Source: Clostridiaceae bacterium (lineage in GTDB: Bacteria; Bacillota; Clostridia; Saccharofermentanales; Fastidiosipilaceae). From it: a DNA stretch of 33,910 nt. The stretch is from the NCBI GenBank assembly GCA_012800515.1, contig JAAZJE010000053.1, positions 1 to 33,910 of the forward strand, given 5' to 3'. Both the position numbers and the translations under genes were made by a program. The first letter of the stretch is position 1. Each line of letters starts with the position of its first letter. This document shows positions 1 to 13,446 of this stretch, piece by piece. The notes under the pieces are model-generated. The model was not told where the DNA came from. It searched no databases and saw nothing but the letters and a program-made list of their open reading frames with translations.

Positions 1-875
1 GCCCCGGTGGCACGCATCTGTTCCGCCCGCGCGGTAATCTCTCGTACCGAGTCGGCCTTGAAATCGCGCGGTTTCGACTGTTCGCTGAAGCTGTCAACCA
101 GTTGACGGTCCAGCTCCGTCATCCGCAGGCCGTTGATAGCGGGGATCTCGGAATTTTCCCCTTGACGGATTGTCTCCCACGTATAGGCACTAATCGCTAA
201 TTTTATCCCGCTAACTTCCTTGATGAGAATCGGCGATTCTTCCGGCGTAAGGCGCGCTCCGACCGTATCCAGGCCAGCCGCCCGCAGAACCTGCAGGGTC
301 CGTTGCAGACCCGCCGTTTTGCGGTCAAGAATATGATTGTTCGCCGTTACCGCACAATGGAAGCCGGCCGCGGCACAGGCCTCGGCCAACTCATCCGGTG
401 CTGAAAAGAGTGGGAATCCCTTGTAAGGTGCGCCTCCGAAAGTACCTTCCATATTGAAAATAGCGTAGTCGAGCTTAGCAATCTCCGGACGCAGATAGTC
501 GAACATATAGTTGTAATCATAGCTGCCGTCACCGGTGGCGCCGCCGCGGATTACGGGATCATGCATCAGCATATCGCCGACCATCCCGATCCGAATCCGC
601 ACTGTGGGCTCGGGCGTCGGGGTAGGGGTCGGCATCGGCGTCGGTGTCGGCGTCGGCGTCAGCGTCGGGGTAGGGGTCGGAGCCGGCGTCGGGGTCGGAG
701 AGGGAGACTCGGTAACAGCAGGCGAAACCGAACCGGAGTCCCCGCTTGGCAGGGGCAGGCGGGAGCAGGCCGTCGTCAAAAGCGATAGGACGATCAGTAG
801 CAGAAGCAAAAAAAACCCGGCAGACCGCCGACAGGCCTGAGCCTGCTTTCCGAGTCTGCCGGATTTACGAGTCAT
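1..875 (-). CDS. CapA-family (poly-gamma-glutamate synthesis type) lipoprotein, C-terminus off the window
   Basis: I translated this reading frame from ATG at 875 to the window edge (about 291 codons), so it is incomplete at the C-terminus. A basic N-terminus is followed by a leucine-rich hydrophobic segment (about residues 21-35) and LTTAC ending at Cys37, which fits a relaxed lipobox and suggests a lipid-anchored surface protein. Residues about 50-92 are a Pro/Thr-rich linker of PTPTP type. The folded domain then begins with MVGDMLMHD (about 97-106), followed by FNMEGTF (about 138) and TANNHILD (about 175), the metal-binding-style motifs of the CapA fold related to metallophosphatases. Family members act in capsule or poly-gamma-glutamate handling or as surface enzymes; the substrate here is unknown. 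It lies 25 bp after rpoC, but a strong terminator occupies its first codons, so its expression is probably separated from rpoBC. The Shine-Dalgarno (GGCGGGA) is weak and distant, so the start is less certain than the family. Confidence 0.85.
   Translation of the reverse strand, partial: MTRKSGRLGKQAQACRRSAGFFLLLLLIVLSLLTTACSRLPLPSGDSGSVSPAVTESPSPTPTPAPTPTPTLTPTPTPTPMPTPTPTPEPTVRIRIGMVGDMLMHDPVIRGGATGDGSYDYNYMFDYLRPEIAKLDYAIFNMEGTFGGAPYKGFPLFSAPDELAEACAAAGFHCAVTANNHILDRKTAGLQRTLQVLRAAGLDTVGARLTPEESPILIKEVSGIKLAISAYTWETIRQGENSEIPAINGLRMTELDRQLVDSFSEQSKPRDFKADSVREITARAEQMRATG
808..862 (-). terminator. Rho-independent terminator after rpoBC, inside the 5' end of the capA-like gene
   Basis: Read on the minus strand, a 9-bp perfect stem is formed by CCGGCAGAC (complement of 854-862) and GTCTGCCGG (complement of 817-825). 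An inner CAGGC/GCCTG stem (832-845) extends the hairpin. A run of eight T (complement of 808-815) follows directly after the stem. The plus-strand reading has no T-run, so it works in one direction. It starts 38 nt after the rpoC stop codon and lies within about codons 5-22 of the next gene. Confidence 0.88.
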
Positions 876-900
876 ACTTTTCAAAAGATCCCGCCTATGT

Positions 901-4962
<4,062 letters not shown>

Positions 4963-4972
4963 CGTTTTCTCC

Positions 4973-7900
4973 TTAATCTTCCTCGTCTTCTTCCGCTTGC
5001 AGTTCCATCTGTGCGTCGAGATGCTTGCCCAGACGGTTGTAAAGCTCCATTGCGCTGAGATTGTCGAAGCTCAGCTCGCCGTCCTTGTTTAATTGGCCGG
5101 TGCTGTAGCCGCGACCTCCCGGATCGGACTGTAAGTCAGGTAGGAATACGCTGGGCAGGCCGGTTGGGGCACGGCCCGGTAGACGGTCGCCCGCCTCGTC
5201 TTCCTGATATTCGATCCGCACATCGAGACCCAGGCTCTGCATTTCTTTGACCAGAACCTTAAAGGACTCGGGAATGCCCGGATCGGGTATGTTCTCTCCC
5301 TTGATAATCGCCTCATAGGTTCGCGTACGTCCGCGGACATCGTCCGATTTGACGGTAAGGATCTCTCGTAGGGTGAAGGCGGCTCCATAGGCCTTGAGCG
5401 CCCAGACCTCCATCTCCCCGAAGCGCTGACCGCCGAACTGAGCTTTACCGCCCAGGGGTTGCTGAGTCACCAGCGAGTACGGCCCGGTCGAACGGGCATG
5501 GATTTTGTCGTCAACCAGGTGGAGCAGTTTCATGTAGTACATGATGCCGACCGTGATGCGGTTATCGAAAGGCTCGCCGGTGCGGCCGTCATAGACAACT
5601 GTCTTTCCGTCGGGATCCATGCCGGCCCGGGCAAAGATTTCACTGATATCGCTTTCGCTGGCGCCGTCAAAGACCGGGGTAGCCACCTTAATACCGAGGA
5701 TCTGCGCCGCCCGCCCGAGATGAACCTCAAGCAGCTGACCGATATTCATACGCGAAGGCACGCCTAGCGGGTTTAGAACCACGTCGAGTGGGGTGCCGTC
5801 GGCGAGGAAAGGCATATCTTCTTCCGGCAAAATCCGGGAAATGACGCCTTTGTTTCCGTGACGACCGGCCATTTTATCGCCGACCGAGACTTTGCGTTTC
5901 TGAGCGACGTAGACACGCACCATGCGATTGACACCGTGCTTCAACTCGTCGTCGTTCTCGCGGGTAAAAGTCTTGACATTGACCACGATGCCGGACTCCC
6001 CGTGCGGAACCCGCAGTGAAGCATCGCGGACTTCGCGGACTTTTTCACCGAAGATAGCCCGATAGAGGCGCTCTTCCGGGGTCAGTTCGGTTTCACCCTT
6101 CGGTGTAACCTTTCCGACGAGGATATCGCCGGACACTACTTCGGCGCCGACGCGAATCACGCCCTGGTCGTCGAGATGCGCCAGGATATCGTCGCTGACG
6201 TTGGGAATCTCACGAGTGATTTCCTCGGGCCCCAGCTTCGTATCGCGAGCTTCGCACTCATATTCCTCTATATGGATCGAAGTAAAGACATCGTCCCGAA
6301 CCAGACGTTCGCTGATCAGGACCGCGTCTTCATAGTTATAGCCTTCCCAGGTCATAAAGCCGACCAGGACATTGCGGCCGAGCGCTAACTCCCCGTTATC
6401 GGTCGAGGCTCCGTCGGCAATGATCTCTCCCTTCTCGACCCGGTCACCGACCTTGACCAGCGGGAATTGATTGACGCAGGTACCTTGGTTGGAGCGACGA
6501 TATTTCGAGAGACGGTAGACGTCCTGCTCCAGCGTGCCGGTCGTGATAACGATCTGGTCGGAGGAAATGGAATCGACCTCGCCGCCGCGACGGGCAATGA
6601 CGCAGGTCCCCGAGTCGCGGGCGGCACGGTATTCCATGCCGGTGCCGACGATGGGCGAATCGGTGCGAATCAACGGTACCGCCTGACGCTGCATGTTCGA
6701 GCCCATGAGAGCACGGTTGGCGTCGTCATTGCTGAGGAAGGGAATCAGCGAGGTGGCGACCGAAACCAGCTGCTTTGGCGAAACGTCCATATATTCGACT
6801 TCTGCCGGATTGACCTCAAGGAATTTGTCGAGCCAGCGCACCGTGACCTTTGGGGAGAGGAAATAGCCGTCCGCGTCCAACTCCTCATTGGCCTGGGCGA
6901 TATAGTAATTGTCCTCCTGATCCGCCGTCATGTAGCGAATCTGATCCGTCACACGTCCGGTCGCACTGTCGACGACGCGGAAAGGCGTTTCGATGAAGCC
7001 GTAGCGGTTAATCCGTGCGTAAGTGGCCAGGGAGTTGATCAGACCGATATTCGGTCCTTCCGGAGTCTCGATCGGGCAGATGCGTCCGTAGTGCGAAGTG
7101 TGAACGTCGCGGACTTCGAAATTTGCTCGGTCGCGGCTCAGACCGCCGGGGCCGAGAGCCGAAAGGCGGCGCTTATGCGTCAGCTCGGCCAGCGGATTGG
7201 GCTGGTCGAGGAACTGCGACAATTGCGAAGAGCCGAAGAACTCTTTAATTGCGGCACTGATCGGTCTAGTGTTGATCAGCGTCTGCGGAGTGGCGGCTGA
7301 GGCATCCGAGATCGTGCCCATACGCTCGCGTATCACCCGCTCCATGCGGGCAAAGCCGATGCGAACCTGGTTCTGGAGCAGTTCTCCAACCGAGCGGACA
7401 CGGCGGTTCCCCAGATGGTCGATATCGTCGGTATGACCGATACCCTCGGGGATACCGACCAGATAGCTGACGGTCGCGAGAATATCCTCGACAACCAGAT
7501 GACGCGGGCAGAGTTCGGAAGCGCGTTGCTCCATAAGCTCCATCAATTCGGCCGCGACATCCCCGTTGCCGGCCTTGACTTCTTCGATAATTTCGCTGAG
7601 GACGCGGAAACGCACCATTTCGTGCAGACCAATCGCCTCCGGATCGACAGCTTCAAGCTCCCCGGCGGTAAAGAAATTGGCCAGACAGGGAAGGATTTCG
7701 ACGCGATCGTTGCCCATGACCGGAGAGAGTGTCGATGTTTCGGTGATGACACTGCCCTCATGGCGACGTACCTTAATCACGATCTCATTGATACCGGCGT
7801 TCTGAATCCGGTGGGCGAGCGCATCCGTGATAACTTCATTGGCATCGGCCAGGATCTCACCATATGCGGTCACGACCGGATGGGTAGTTAGATGCCCCTT

Positions 7901-8758
7901 GATACGGGCGGCGAGGGAAAGCTTCTTGTTTACCTTATATATGCCGACTTTCGCCAAATCGTAGCGGCGGCGGTCGAAGAACATACTGCGAATCAGTTGC
8001 TCGGCGCTCTCAATCGTCACCGGCTCGCCGGGACGCAGCTTACGGTACAGCTCCTGGAGCCCTTCGATCCGATTGGTCGTCTGGTCTTTTTCGAGCGTGG
8101 CCATAATCAGGTCGCCGGAACCAAAAGCGGCGGTAATATCCTCGTTCGTACCGTAACCCAGTGCGCGTAGCAGAACCGTCAGCGGTATCTTGCGCGAACG
8201 GTCAACCTTGACATAGAGCACGCCCTTGTTGTCCATCTCGTACTCCAGCCAAGCACCGCGGTTCGGTATAATTGTCCCACCCAACAGGCGCCGCTCGGTG
8301 CGCGAATCTTTCGTAATTGAAAAATAAACACCCGGAGATCGAACCAGCTGGCTGATGACTACCCTCTCGGCACCGTTGATAATAAAGGTACCCGTATCGG
8401 TCATAATCGGGAATTCCCCAATATAAATCATCTGCTCCTTTATGCTGTTATCATTCTTGTTATGAAGCTGAACCTTCATGCGTAAGGGAGCGGCATAATT
8501 GGCGTCGCGCTCACGGCATTCGTCCATCGGATAGGTCGGATTATTCAGGTCAAATTCCGTCGCTATGAAAGACAATTCCATCGTCTTGGCAAAGTCCGTG
8601 ATCGGGGAAACGTCCCGCAACACTTCCATCAACCCTTCTTCAAGGAACCAATCGTAAGACTCCCGCTGTACCGCCACCAAGTCGGGGATATCCAGTACCT
8701 CCGTCAGGCGGGAGTAGGAATGCCGCTCGGCTTTTCCAAACTTAACAGGATGTATCAT
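4973..8758 (-). CDS. rpoB: DNA-directed RNA polymerase subunit beta
   Basis: This is the beta subunit of RNA polymerase, 1261 residues, complete. The rifampicin-binding cluster at about residues 500-545 reads [20 protein letters not shown] followed by [11 protein letters not shown]. The main resistance positions (E. coli D516, H526, S531) are wild type, while E. coli S522 corresponds to Ala, as in Bacillus. The hybrid-binding and catalytic-core motifs [26 protein letters not shown] and [19 protein letters not shown] are present. The C-terminus ends in an acidic tail (EEDEED). GAGAGG lies upstream of ATG at 8758. Upstream is a promoter with its own leader and then a foldase gene, not rplL or another ribosomal protein gene as is common. 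rpoC follows after 10 bp. Confidence 0.98.
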   Translation of the reverse strand: MIHPVKFGKAERHSYSRLTEVLDIPDLVAVQRESYDWFLEEGLMEVLRDVSPITDFAKTMELSFIATEFDLNNPTYPMDECRERDANYAAPLRMKVQLHNKNDNSIKEQMIYIGEFPIMTDTGTFIINGAERVVISQLVRSPGVYFSITKDSRTERRLLGGTIIPNRGAWLEYEMDNKGVLYVKVDRSRKIPLTVLLRALGYGTNEDITAAFGSGDLIMATLEKDQTTNRIEGLQELYRKLRPGEPVTIESAEQLIRSMFFDRRRYDLAKVGIYKVNKKLSLAARIKGHLTTHPVVTAYGEILADANEVITDALAHRIQNAGINEIVIKVRRHEGSVITETSTLSPVMGNDRVEILPCLANFFTAGELEAVDPEAIGLHEMVRFRVLSEIIEEVKAGNGDVAAELMELMEQRASELCPRHLVVEDILATVSYLVGIPEGIGHTDDIDHLGNRRVRSVGELLQNQVRIGFARMERVIRERMGTISDASAATPQTLINTRPISAAIKEFFGSSQLSQFLDQPNPLAELTHKRRLSALGPGGLSRDRANFEVRDVHTSHYGRICPIETPEGPNIGLINSLATYARINRYGFIETPFRVVDSATGRVTDQIRYMTADQEDNYYIAQANEELDADGYFLSPKVTVRWLDKFLEVNPAEVEYMDVSPKQLVSVATSLIPFLSNDDANRALMGSNMQRQAVPLIRTDSPIVGTGMEYRAARDSGTCVIARRGGEVDSISSDQIVITTGTLEQDVYRLSKYRRSNQGTCVNQFPLVKVGDRVEKGEIIADGASTDNGELALGRNVLVGFMTWEGYNYEDAVLISERLVRDDVFTSIHIEEYECEARDTKLGPEEITREIPNVSDDILAHLDDQGVIRVGAEVVSGDILVGKVTPKGETELTPEERLYRAIFGEKVREVRDASLRVPHGESGIVVNVKTFTRENDDELKHGVNRMVRVYVAQKRKVSVGDKMAGRHGNKGVISRILPEEDMPFLADGTPLDVVLNPLGVPSRMNIGQLLEVHLGRAAQILGIKVATPVFDGASESDISEIFARAGMDPDGKTVVYDGRTGEPFDNRITVGIMYYMKLLHLVDDKIHARSTGPYSLVTQQPLGGKAQFGGQRFGEMEVWALKAYGAAFTLREILTVKSDDVRGRTRTYEAIIKGENIPDPGIPESFKVLVKEMQSLGLDVRIEYQEDEAGDRLPGRAPTGLPSVFLPDLQSDPGGRGYSTGQLNKDGELSFDNLSAMELYNRLGKHLDAQMELQAEEDEED

Positions 8759-8850
8759 CTCTTACCTCTCTTAAACTTCTGTTCACTGCGCCGGCCAAGC
8801 AGACGCTTTTGCTAAAAAGGGCACTTGCCGCCATTTTCAGCGCAACGCAT

Positions 8851-8879
8851 ATAGTAACATTCGGCCGAAAAACGATCAA
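8851..8879 (-). promoter_or_regulatory. Sigma-A-type promoter of rpoBC
   Basis: On the minus strand, TTGATC (complement of 8874-8879) and TACTAT (complement of 8851-8856) are separated by exactly 17 bp, with TGT just before the -10 box as an extended -10. The start of transcription is expected near 8844, leaving a leader of about 85 nt before ATG at 8758. The -35 box and spacer lie in one arm of the hairpin at 8863-8917. Confidence 0.7.
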
Positions 8880-8917
8880 AGCTTTTTTTGCTCGGGTCGT
8901 TTTCGGCCTTTTTTTTT
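8863..8917 (+). terminator. Terminator-like hairpin facing the plus strand, over the rpoBC promoter
   Basis: GGCCGAAAAACGA (8863-8875) pairs with TCGTTTTCGGCC (8897-8908) with one bulged A, followed by nine T (8909-8917). This has the form of an intrinsic terminator for plus-strand transcription. The minus-strand reading ends without a T-run. No plus-strand gene lies to its left in the window, so it opposes the direction of all local genes; a role against antisense transcription is an inference. Confidence 0.6.
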
Positions 8918-8984
8918 GCATATTTTCTGGAATTATTCGGTCTTCACCGGAAAAAATTCGTGATTTTGTACAAAAGCTGCCCTT

Positions 8985-10739
8985 CTACTTGCGCTCTATA
9001 TAGCGTGCTCCGAAACCGCCATCGGTAATTTTATACTTCTCGGACGACCGGGCATCTTCCATAAACTTACTGTAGGCCTCTTCCCGCAACTGCTCGGTGA
9101 TCTCGAAATGCCACTGCTGCTGCGTACCGGGGTCAAGGTAGTAGTACATAACTACGGTATTTGCCTCGACCAAAACCGTCGCATCGCCAACCTTGCGCTC
9201 GGGGGAGAAAACCCATTTGCGCCCCTCCGTCGAGAAATAGGACGGCAGTGTCTTTTCCAGCACATCTCCGTTGGTCGCGCCGCTGTTTAGAGCCACTTCT
9301 ATCGCTCCCCGAAAAGTTGTCTCGTCGGTGGCTTTCTCGACCACCTCCTGCGCTAATTTGGCCAAGCGTTCTTTCTCAGCTTTGAGTGCCGTCTCGCGCT
9401 GTTCATCGAGTTTGGTCTTCTGCGCCTCCTGCTCTTTAGCGGAGAGCGTCACTCCGGGCGTTGGCACCGGTGTCGGAATATTCGGCTCCTTCACTCCCCA
9501 AGCGACATAGCCGATCCGCGGCAATACCGTCTCCGCTCGCTTCCGCTCTACGAAGTACAGCGCATAGACATTTCCGCTACTTTCGACCGCTGTCTTATCT
9601 CCGGGCTTACGCTCGGTGTCAAAGAGCCAGCCGGAAATCTCCTTCTGGTAAATTGAGCTGAGCCGCTGTTCGGACATCAGGCTGGTATCGACAGGCTCGG
9701 CTTTGGAATCATCCTTGGAATCTTTCTCGGAATCGTTCTTCTTAGCCTCCGCGTCGAGACGGGCATTCTCTTTGGCGAACTCCTCCGGGCTGTTAATCGC
9801 CGCCAGGAAATCCTCGGCTTCTTTTTTCGCCTTGGCCAGGTTCTCGGCAATCTGCTTTTCCCGCTCGGCAGCGGACAGCGTCGGGGTCGGCGCAGGCGTT
9901 ACGCCGCCGGTCACCGCCGGGCTCGGGCTCACTGACGGAGTCGGTGAAGCGCCGACCGCCGCCGGCTTGAACAGGCGCTGATGCCAGGTCACCTCATCAT
10001 AAGCATCCTTATGGTCGCCATAATATCCCTGCACCTCGTCGTCCGTAAAGGCAAAACCGGCTCTTTTTGTCTCGGCGTACTGACCGGCGAGCGCGGAACG
10101 CTCCAATATCGGCCGCAAAACCGCCGTCGTGATGCTGCGCCCGTATACTTGTTCCAGATAATTATCCGCTCCGAACTGCCCACCATAGCGCGTGCTAAGC
10201 TCATTAAAGAAATCGTCAATCTCAGCTCGATTTTCATCAGTAAGCGTTATATTCTCCGCCCGAGCCGCGTCGGACTGGATATAAATATCCCGAATACTCT
10301 CCGCTGCTGCTTTATCCAGAAAATCTCCCCACGTGTTGCTCTCACTGCTTTCGAGCCCGACCCCGGAATTGAGATCCAGTCGTCCGCTCGCATCCTGCGG
10401 CAACATTCCGTACGATGCCTGCTGGTCATAATAATAGCGCATATTATTCCAATAATAATTGTACTCGGCCGCATAGACATTATGCGAGCCGATCCGCAAA
10501 ACCGGGAATGCCGACCGGAAAACTCCCAGCCCGCTCAAAATCCAAAGTATCGCCGCCACAACCAGAACCGTAATGATAATCGGCAGGGCGATTCGCCATC
10601 CTCGCCCCTTGGGGGAAATCGGCTTATAACCGCCGTCCTTCGACCGCCGGGCGGCCAGCCGCTCGTCGCGCTCCCGACGAGCAACCTCGTACTTTCGTTC
10701 TTTATGTCGCGGCAAACTGCGCGCTCCTTTTTTACTCAC
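8985..10739 (-). CDS. Membrane-anchored SurA/PrsA-like foldase (peptidyl-prolyl isomerase type)
   Basis: This 584-residue protein has a basic cytoplasmic N-terminus (about 1-46), one membrane segment (about 48-72, ALPIIITVLVVAAILWIL) and a large outer part. The region after the membrane (IGSHNVYAAEYNYYWNNMRYY) resembles the SurA N-terminal chaperone domain. Two similar segments, GWLFDTERKPGDKT with NVYALYFVER and KWVFSPERKVGDAT with VVMYYYLD, match the end of parvulin (PpiC) domains and suggest two diverged isomerase-like units. Pro/Thr/Ser-rich linkers lie between them. Such proteins help fold exported proteins at the outer face of the membrane. Catalytic activity is doubtful because the parvulin motifs are weak. 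The start is GTG at 10739, chosen for GGAGGTAA about 7 nt upstream. No clear terminator separates it from the downstream rpoB promoter. Confidence 0.75.
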   Translation of the reverse strand: MSKKGARSLPRHKERKYEVARRERDERLAARRSKDGGYKPISPKGRGWRIALPIIITVLVVAAILWILSGLGVFRSAFPVLRIGSHNVYAAEYNYYWNNMRYYYDQQASYGMLPQDASGRLDLNSGVGLESSESNTWGDFLDKAAAESIRDIYIQSDAARAENITLTDENRAEIDDFFNELSTRYGGQFGADNYLEQVYGRSITTAVLRPILERSALAGQYAETKRAGFAFTDDEVQGYYGDHKDAYDEVTWHQRLFKPAAVGASPTPSVSPSPAVTGGVTPAPTPTLSAAEREKQIAENLAKAKKEAEDFLAAINSPEEFAKENARLDAEAKKNDSEKDSKDDSKAEPVDTSLMSEQRLSSIYQKEISGWLFDTERKPGDKTAVESSGNVYALYFVERKRAETVLPRIGYVAWGVKEPNIPTPVPTPGVTLSAKEQEAQKTKLDEQRETALKAEKERLAKLAQEVVEKATDETTFRGAIEVALNSGATNGDVLEKTLPSYFSTEGRKWVFSPERKVGDATVLVEANTVVMYYYLDPGTQQQWHFEITEQLREEAYSKFMEDARSSEKYKITDGGFGARYIERK

Positions 10740-10771
10740 AATAGGTTACCTCCGTTAAAAACAGAAACGCT

Positions 10772-10800
10772 ATTATACACTCATTCGTAATTTATTTGAA
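10772..10800 (-). promoter_or_regulatory. Probable promoter of the foldase gene
   Basis: On the minus strand, TTCAAA (complement of 10795-10800), a 17-bp spacer and a perfect TATAAT (complement of 10772-10777) lie about 30 nt upstream of the GTG start at 10739. Initiation is expected near 10765, giving a short leader that carries the GGAGG ribosome binding site. Confidence 0.6.
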
Positions 10801-10831
10801 TCGGGATTTATTGAAATCAAGTAACGCCGGT

Positions 10832-11482
10832 TCAGTCCTCTTTTCCTGTCTTTTCCCGTTTCTTCTTGTCTTTCGAAGCGTTTTGAGGGTAAAAACCGAG
10901 GCGACGAGCCCGGCTATAGAATGTCGACAGCTTCATATTGCATTTCTCGCAGATTTCCTGCGCCGTCATTCGCCGTTCCACCCAGGCCAAACACAATTGC
11001 GAAAATTTCTCCGGCAAAGGAGCGCGCGGCCGTCCCAATGGACGCCCTTCTTCCTTGGCTTTTTTCAGGCCAGCCTTGCGACGACGCGACCCGTAGTCGG
11101 CATCCAGGGAAACGAGGCTTCTTACCAGTCGCAGGATGCGGCGCCCCTCTTCCGTACGCGTGTCCAGGGCCGGCTCAATGAAGACAATGTCAACGCCTTT
11201 CCCCTGCAACCGATCCAAGGACGAAACCAAATCTATACTGTTTGCGCTCCAACAGGAAAAACAGTTTACGAAAACAACATCTCCCGGTCGAGCGTATTCC
11301 ATCAGCTTCTCCCGTTCTGCCAGTGACGGCCAGTTCAATGTTCCGGCGACATCTTTGTTCTCCTGCTCGACAAAGACTCTATCAAAGGGACCGTAAGGAT
11401 CTAGATTAACGGTCTGGCGCCCCATATCGCGCTCTTGGTCCTCCAGCCACACAAAAGCTATGCGCCGTCCGTTTTTTGCCAT
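10832..11482 (-). CDS. Serine-recombinase (resolvase) homologue lacking catalytic residues
   Basis: This 216-residue protein follows the layout of small resolvases of the Tn3/gamma-delta and Hin type: an N-terminal alpha/beta domain (about 5-100), a linker with KAGLKKAKEEGRPLGRP (about 145-160), and a C-terminal helix-turn-helix (MTAQEICEKCNMKLSTFYSRARR). The catalytic motif of active members (Y-A-R-V-S) is replaced here by F-V-W-L-E, and the first serine in the protein is near residue 53, so no nucleophile is available. The second active-site motif, LDRLGRS, corresponds to FSCWSAN, so both arginines are missing as well. DNA strand exchange is therefore not expected, while DNA binding may be kept. 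GGAGTG precedes ATG at 11482. The gene is intact, without frameshift, which argues for a retained non-catalytic role such as a regulator; that role is inference. Confidence 0.75.
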   Translation of the reverse strand: MAKNGRRIAFVWLEDQERDMGRQTVNLDPYGPFDRVFVEQENKDVAGTLNWPSLAEREKLMEYARPGDVVFVNCFSCWSANSIDLVSSLDRLQGKGVDIVFIEPALDTRTEEGRRILRLVRSLVSLDADYGSRRRKAGLKKAKEEGRPLGRPRAPLPEKFSQLCLAWVERRMTAQEICEKCNMKLSTFYSRARRLGFYPQNASKDKKKREKTGKED

Positions 11483-11605
11483 CTTTTCACTCCATCTAAG
11501 TGGCGCCGTTCCACTACGCGCTCTCTCTTGCGCGCCGCTTCTCCCTGCGCCAACGCTCTAATCTGCACTGTATACCACTAACGCAGTATCTTCAACACAG
11601 GACTT

Positions 11606-13156
11606 TTATTCGTCCGGCGTTGCCCCTCGACTGCTGCGTTCACTCTCGTCAGTTACGTCATCCTCCGTTTCTTCCTGCTCCGGAACAATCTCCAGGAGCA
11701 GGCTGGCGATGCGCCTTTCCTCCATTTGCAGGACGGTGAACTTCATCCTGCCGACCTGAACCGAAGCCGGCTCTTCACAATCCGCATCGGGAATATAGCC
11801 CAACAGACCGATTACATAGCCGGCAACCGTGTCGTAGTCATCGTCCTCCTCGGGATAAACAAAATCGGGGATTTTGCGCGACGCTTCCGTTAAGTCGGTC
11901 AATCCGTCAATCGTCCAGCTTCCGTCCGGATTCTCCACAATTTCCAGATCCTCTTCGTCATACTCATCCTGAATGCTGCCTACAATCTCTTCCAGCAGAT
12001 CCTCAATCGTGACGATACCTGCGGTTCCGCCGTACTCGTCAATAACGATCGCCATCTGAATACGGCGATGCTGCATCTCGAAGAACAAGTCGTTGATGTT
12101 TTTACTCTCCGGGACAAAGAACGGCTCCCGGATTATCGCCTCGAGCCGGAAATCCGGTGTCAGGTCGGCATCGGCGGTTCGAGTCTCTCCGGGGTCGTCC
12201 GTCTGCTGCTTAAAAATGCGCTCGGCGACGCGCATAGTGTGACGCATCATATCCTTGACATAAAGCACGCCGATGATATCGTCGATCGTCTCGCGATATA
12301 CTGGAATTCGGCTGAAGCGCTCATTGACCGCCACATCGATGATTTCGTCGTACTCCGCCTCGATTTCCAGCGCAACGACATTTGTTCGGTGCGTCATAAT
12401 CTCCGAGACTTCCTTGTCGTTAAATTCAAAGACGTTCTCGATCATCTCCACTTCCGAGGAGTGAATCGAACCCGCCGCGAGTCCCACGTCAACCATGATG
12501 CGAATCTCCTCTTCTGTGACGTTTTGGGCGGCGTCGTCGGGCTTGATGCCGAACAGACGCAGCACTCCCCGCGTCGTCGCATCGAGCAACTTGGTTAGCG
12601 GCAGGAAAATGATATTGAAACTCCGCATTGTACCCGAAAGGCGGCGTGAGAGGATCTCGGGGTGGCGCAGAGCAATCTGCTTCGGAACCAACTCGCCAAA
12701 AATCAGTGAGATGAACGAGAGAATCAGGGTAACGAAGATAATCGAAATACTTTCGATCCAGGCACTGGCGCCGGTCGGATCGATCAGGTGCGCCAGATAG
12801 GTGGCAAAGCGATTGGCGGCAAAAGCGCTGGAGAGAAATCCGGTCAGGGTCACGCCGACCTGGATCGAAGCCAGGAAACGCCCGGAATTAGCAATCAGCC
12901 GCTGGAGACGCAAAGCGATTCTGTCTCCCTCTTCGGCCTGACGCTCTATTTTATTCTTATTCAGCGATATAACCGCCATTTCGGCGGCGGCAAACAGACC
13001 GTTAAGAAGAACCAGCAATAAAATCAGAAGGATATCCCCGAAAATCTGCCCCGCCGTCGGTGCGCTGTATACAACAGTTGTAGCGGACGCAGTCACGATC
13101 TCGATACGTACGCCAATCAACGAAAACAGATGGCGTATACTGTCACTTTCATCCAC
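11606..13156 (-). CDS. CNNM/DUF21 and CBS-domain transporter (HlyC/CorC family)
   Basis: This 516-residue membrane protein belongs to the hemolysin C/CorC family, linked in several bacteria to magnesium or cobalt efflux. Residues about 35-220 form the CNNM (DUF21) membrane domain, with ILLILLLVLLNGLFAAAEMAVISL at the start and FGELVPKQIA in the middle. Two CBS domains follow, at about 255-310 (EIMTHRTNVVAL, RIPVYRETIDDIIGVLYVKD) and 345-405 (MAIVIDEYGGTAGIVTIEDL). The C-terminal CorC/HlyC transporter-associated domain lies at about 410-495. CBS pairs in this family usually bind adenine nucleotides and gate transport. The start is GTG at 13156 with AAGGAG about 9 nt upstream. The ion transported cannot be told from the sequence. 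It may be transcribed together with the recombinase homologue downstream, although that gene has 123 bp of its own upstream DNA. Confidence 0.9.
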   Translation of the reverse strand: MDESDSIRHLFSLIGVRIEIVTASATTVVYSAPTAGQIFGDILLILLLVLLNGLFAAAEMAVISLNKNKIERQAEEGDRIALRLQRLIANSGRFLASIQVGVTLTGFLSSAFAANRFATYLAHLIDPTGASAWIESISIIFVTLILSFISLIFGELVPKQIALRHPEILSRRLSGTMRSFNIIFLPLTKLLDATTRGVLRLFGIKPDDAAQNVTEEEIRIMVDVGLAAGSIHSSEVEMIENVFEFNDKEVSEIMTHRTNVVALEIEAEYDEIIDVAVNERFSRIPVYRETIDDIIGVLYVKDMMRHTMRVAERIFKQQTDDPGETRTADADLTPDFRLEAIIREPFFVPESKNINDLFFEMQHRRIQMAIVIDEYGGTAGIVTIEDLLEEIVGSIQDEYDEEDLEIVENPDGSWTIDGLTDLTEASRKIPDFVYPEEDDDYDTVAGYVIGLLGYIPDADCEEPASVQVGRMKFTVLQMEERRIASLLLEIVPEQEETEDDVTDESERSSRGATPDE

Positions 13157-13239
13157 TCAGGACTACTCCTTATGCAAATATTAAGCCTGGACGGCCGGAA
13201 TATACCTATTCTGGACTCAACCCAATCTTTGTACGCCTC

Positions 13240-13269
13240 ATTCTATCCAAAAAGACGGACTTTATGCAA
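13240..13269 (-). promoter_or_regulatory. Possible promoter of the HlyC/CorC-family gene
   Basis: On the minus strand, TTGCAT (complement of 13264-13269), an 18-bp spacer and TAGAAT (complement of 13240-13245) lie about 85 nt upstream of the GTG start at 13156. The -10 box matches in five of six positions and the -35 only in three. Confidence 0.4.
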
Positions 13270-13446
13270 GCGGCATTTATTTATTGGGCTACGGGGCCGC
13301 GCACAGTGCCACTCACAAACAGCTCACAATCACAATTACAAACCGCCACTCACAAATAAAACCGCTCTCCCCTCACCAACCATCCAGTCCATTCCCCGCT
13401 ATTTCAGCTTTTACACAGTCAACTACAGGATTTCGGGTACTTGCCT
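13270..13446. other. Intergenic stretch with no recognised element
   Basis: This 177-bp stretch lies between the HlyC/CorC promoter and the first 176-bp repeat. It is rich in short CACAA/CTCAC words on the plus strand. I see no gene, terminator or RNA in it. Confidence 0.5.

Noticed and set aside
6467-7300. 277-codon open frame antisense to rpoB
   Set aside because: A shadow of the conserved rpoB frame, with no ribosome binding site or family features seen.
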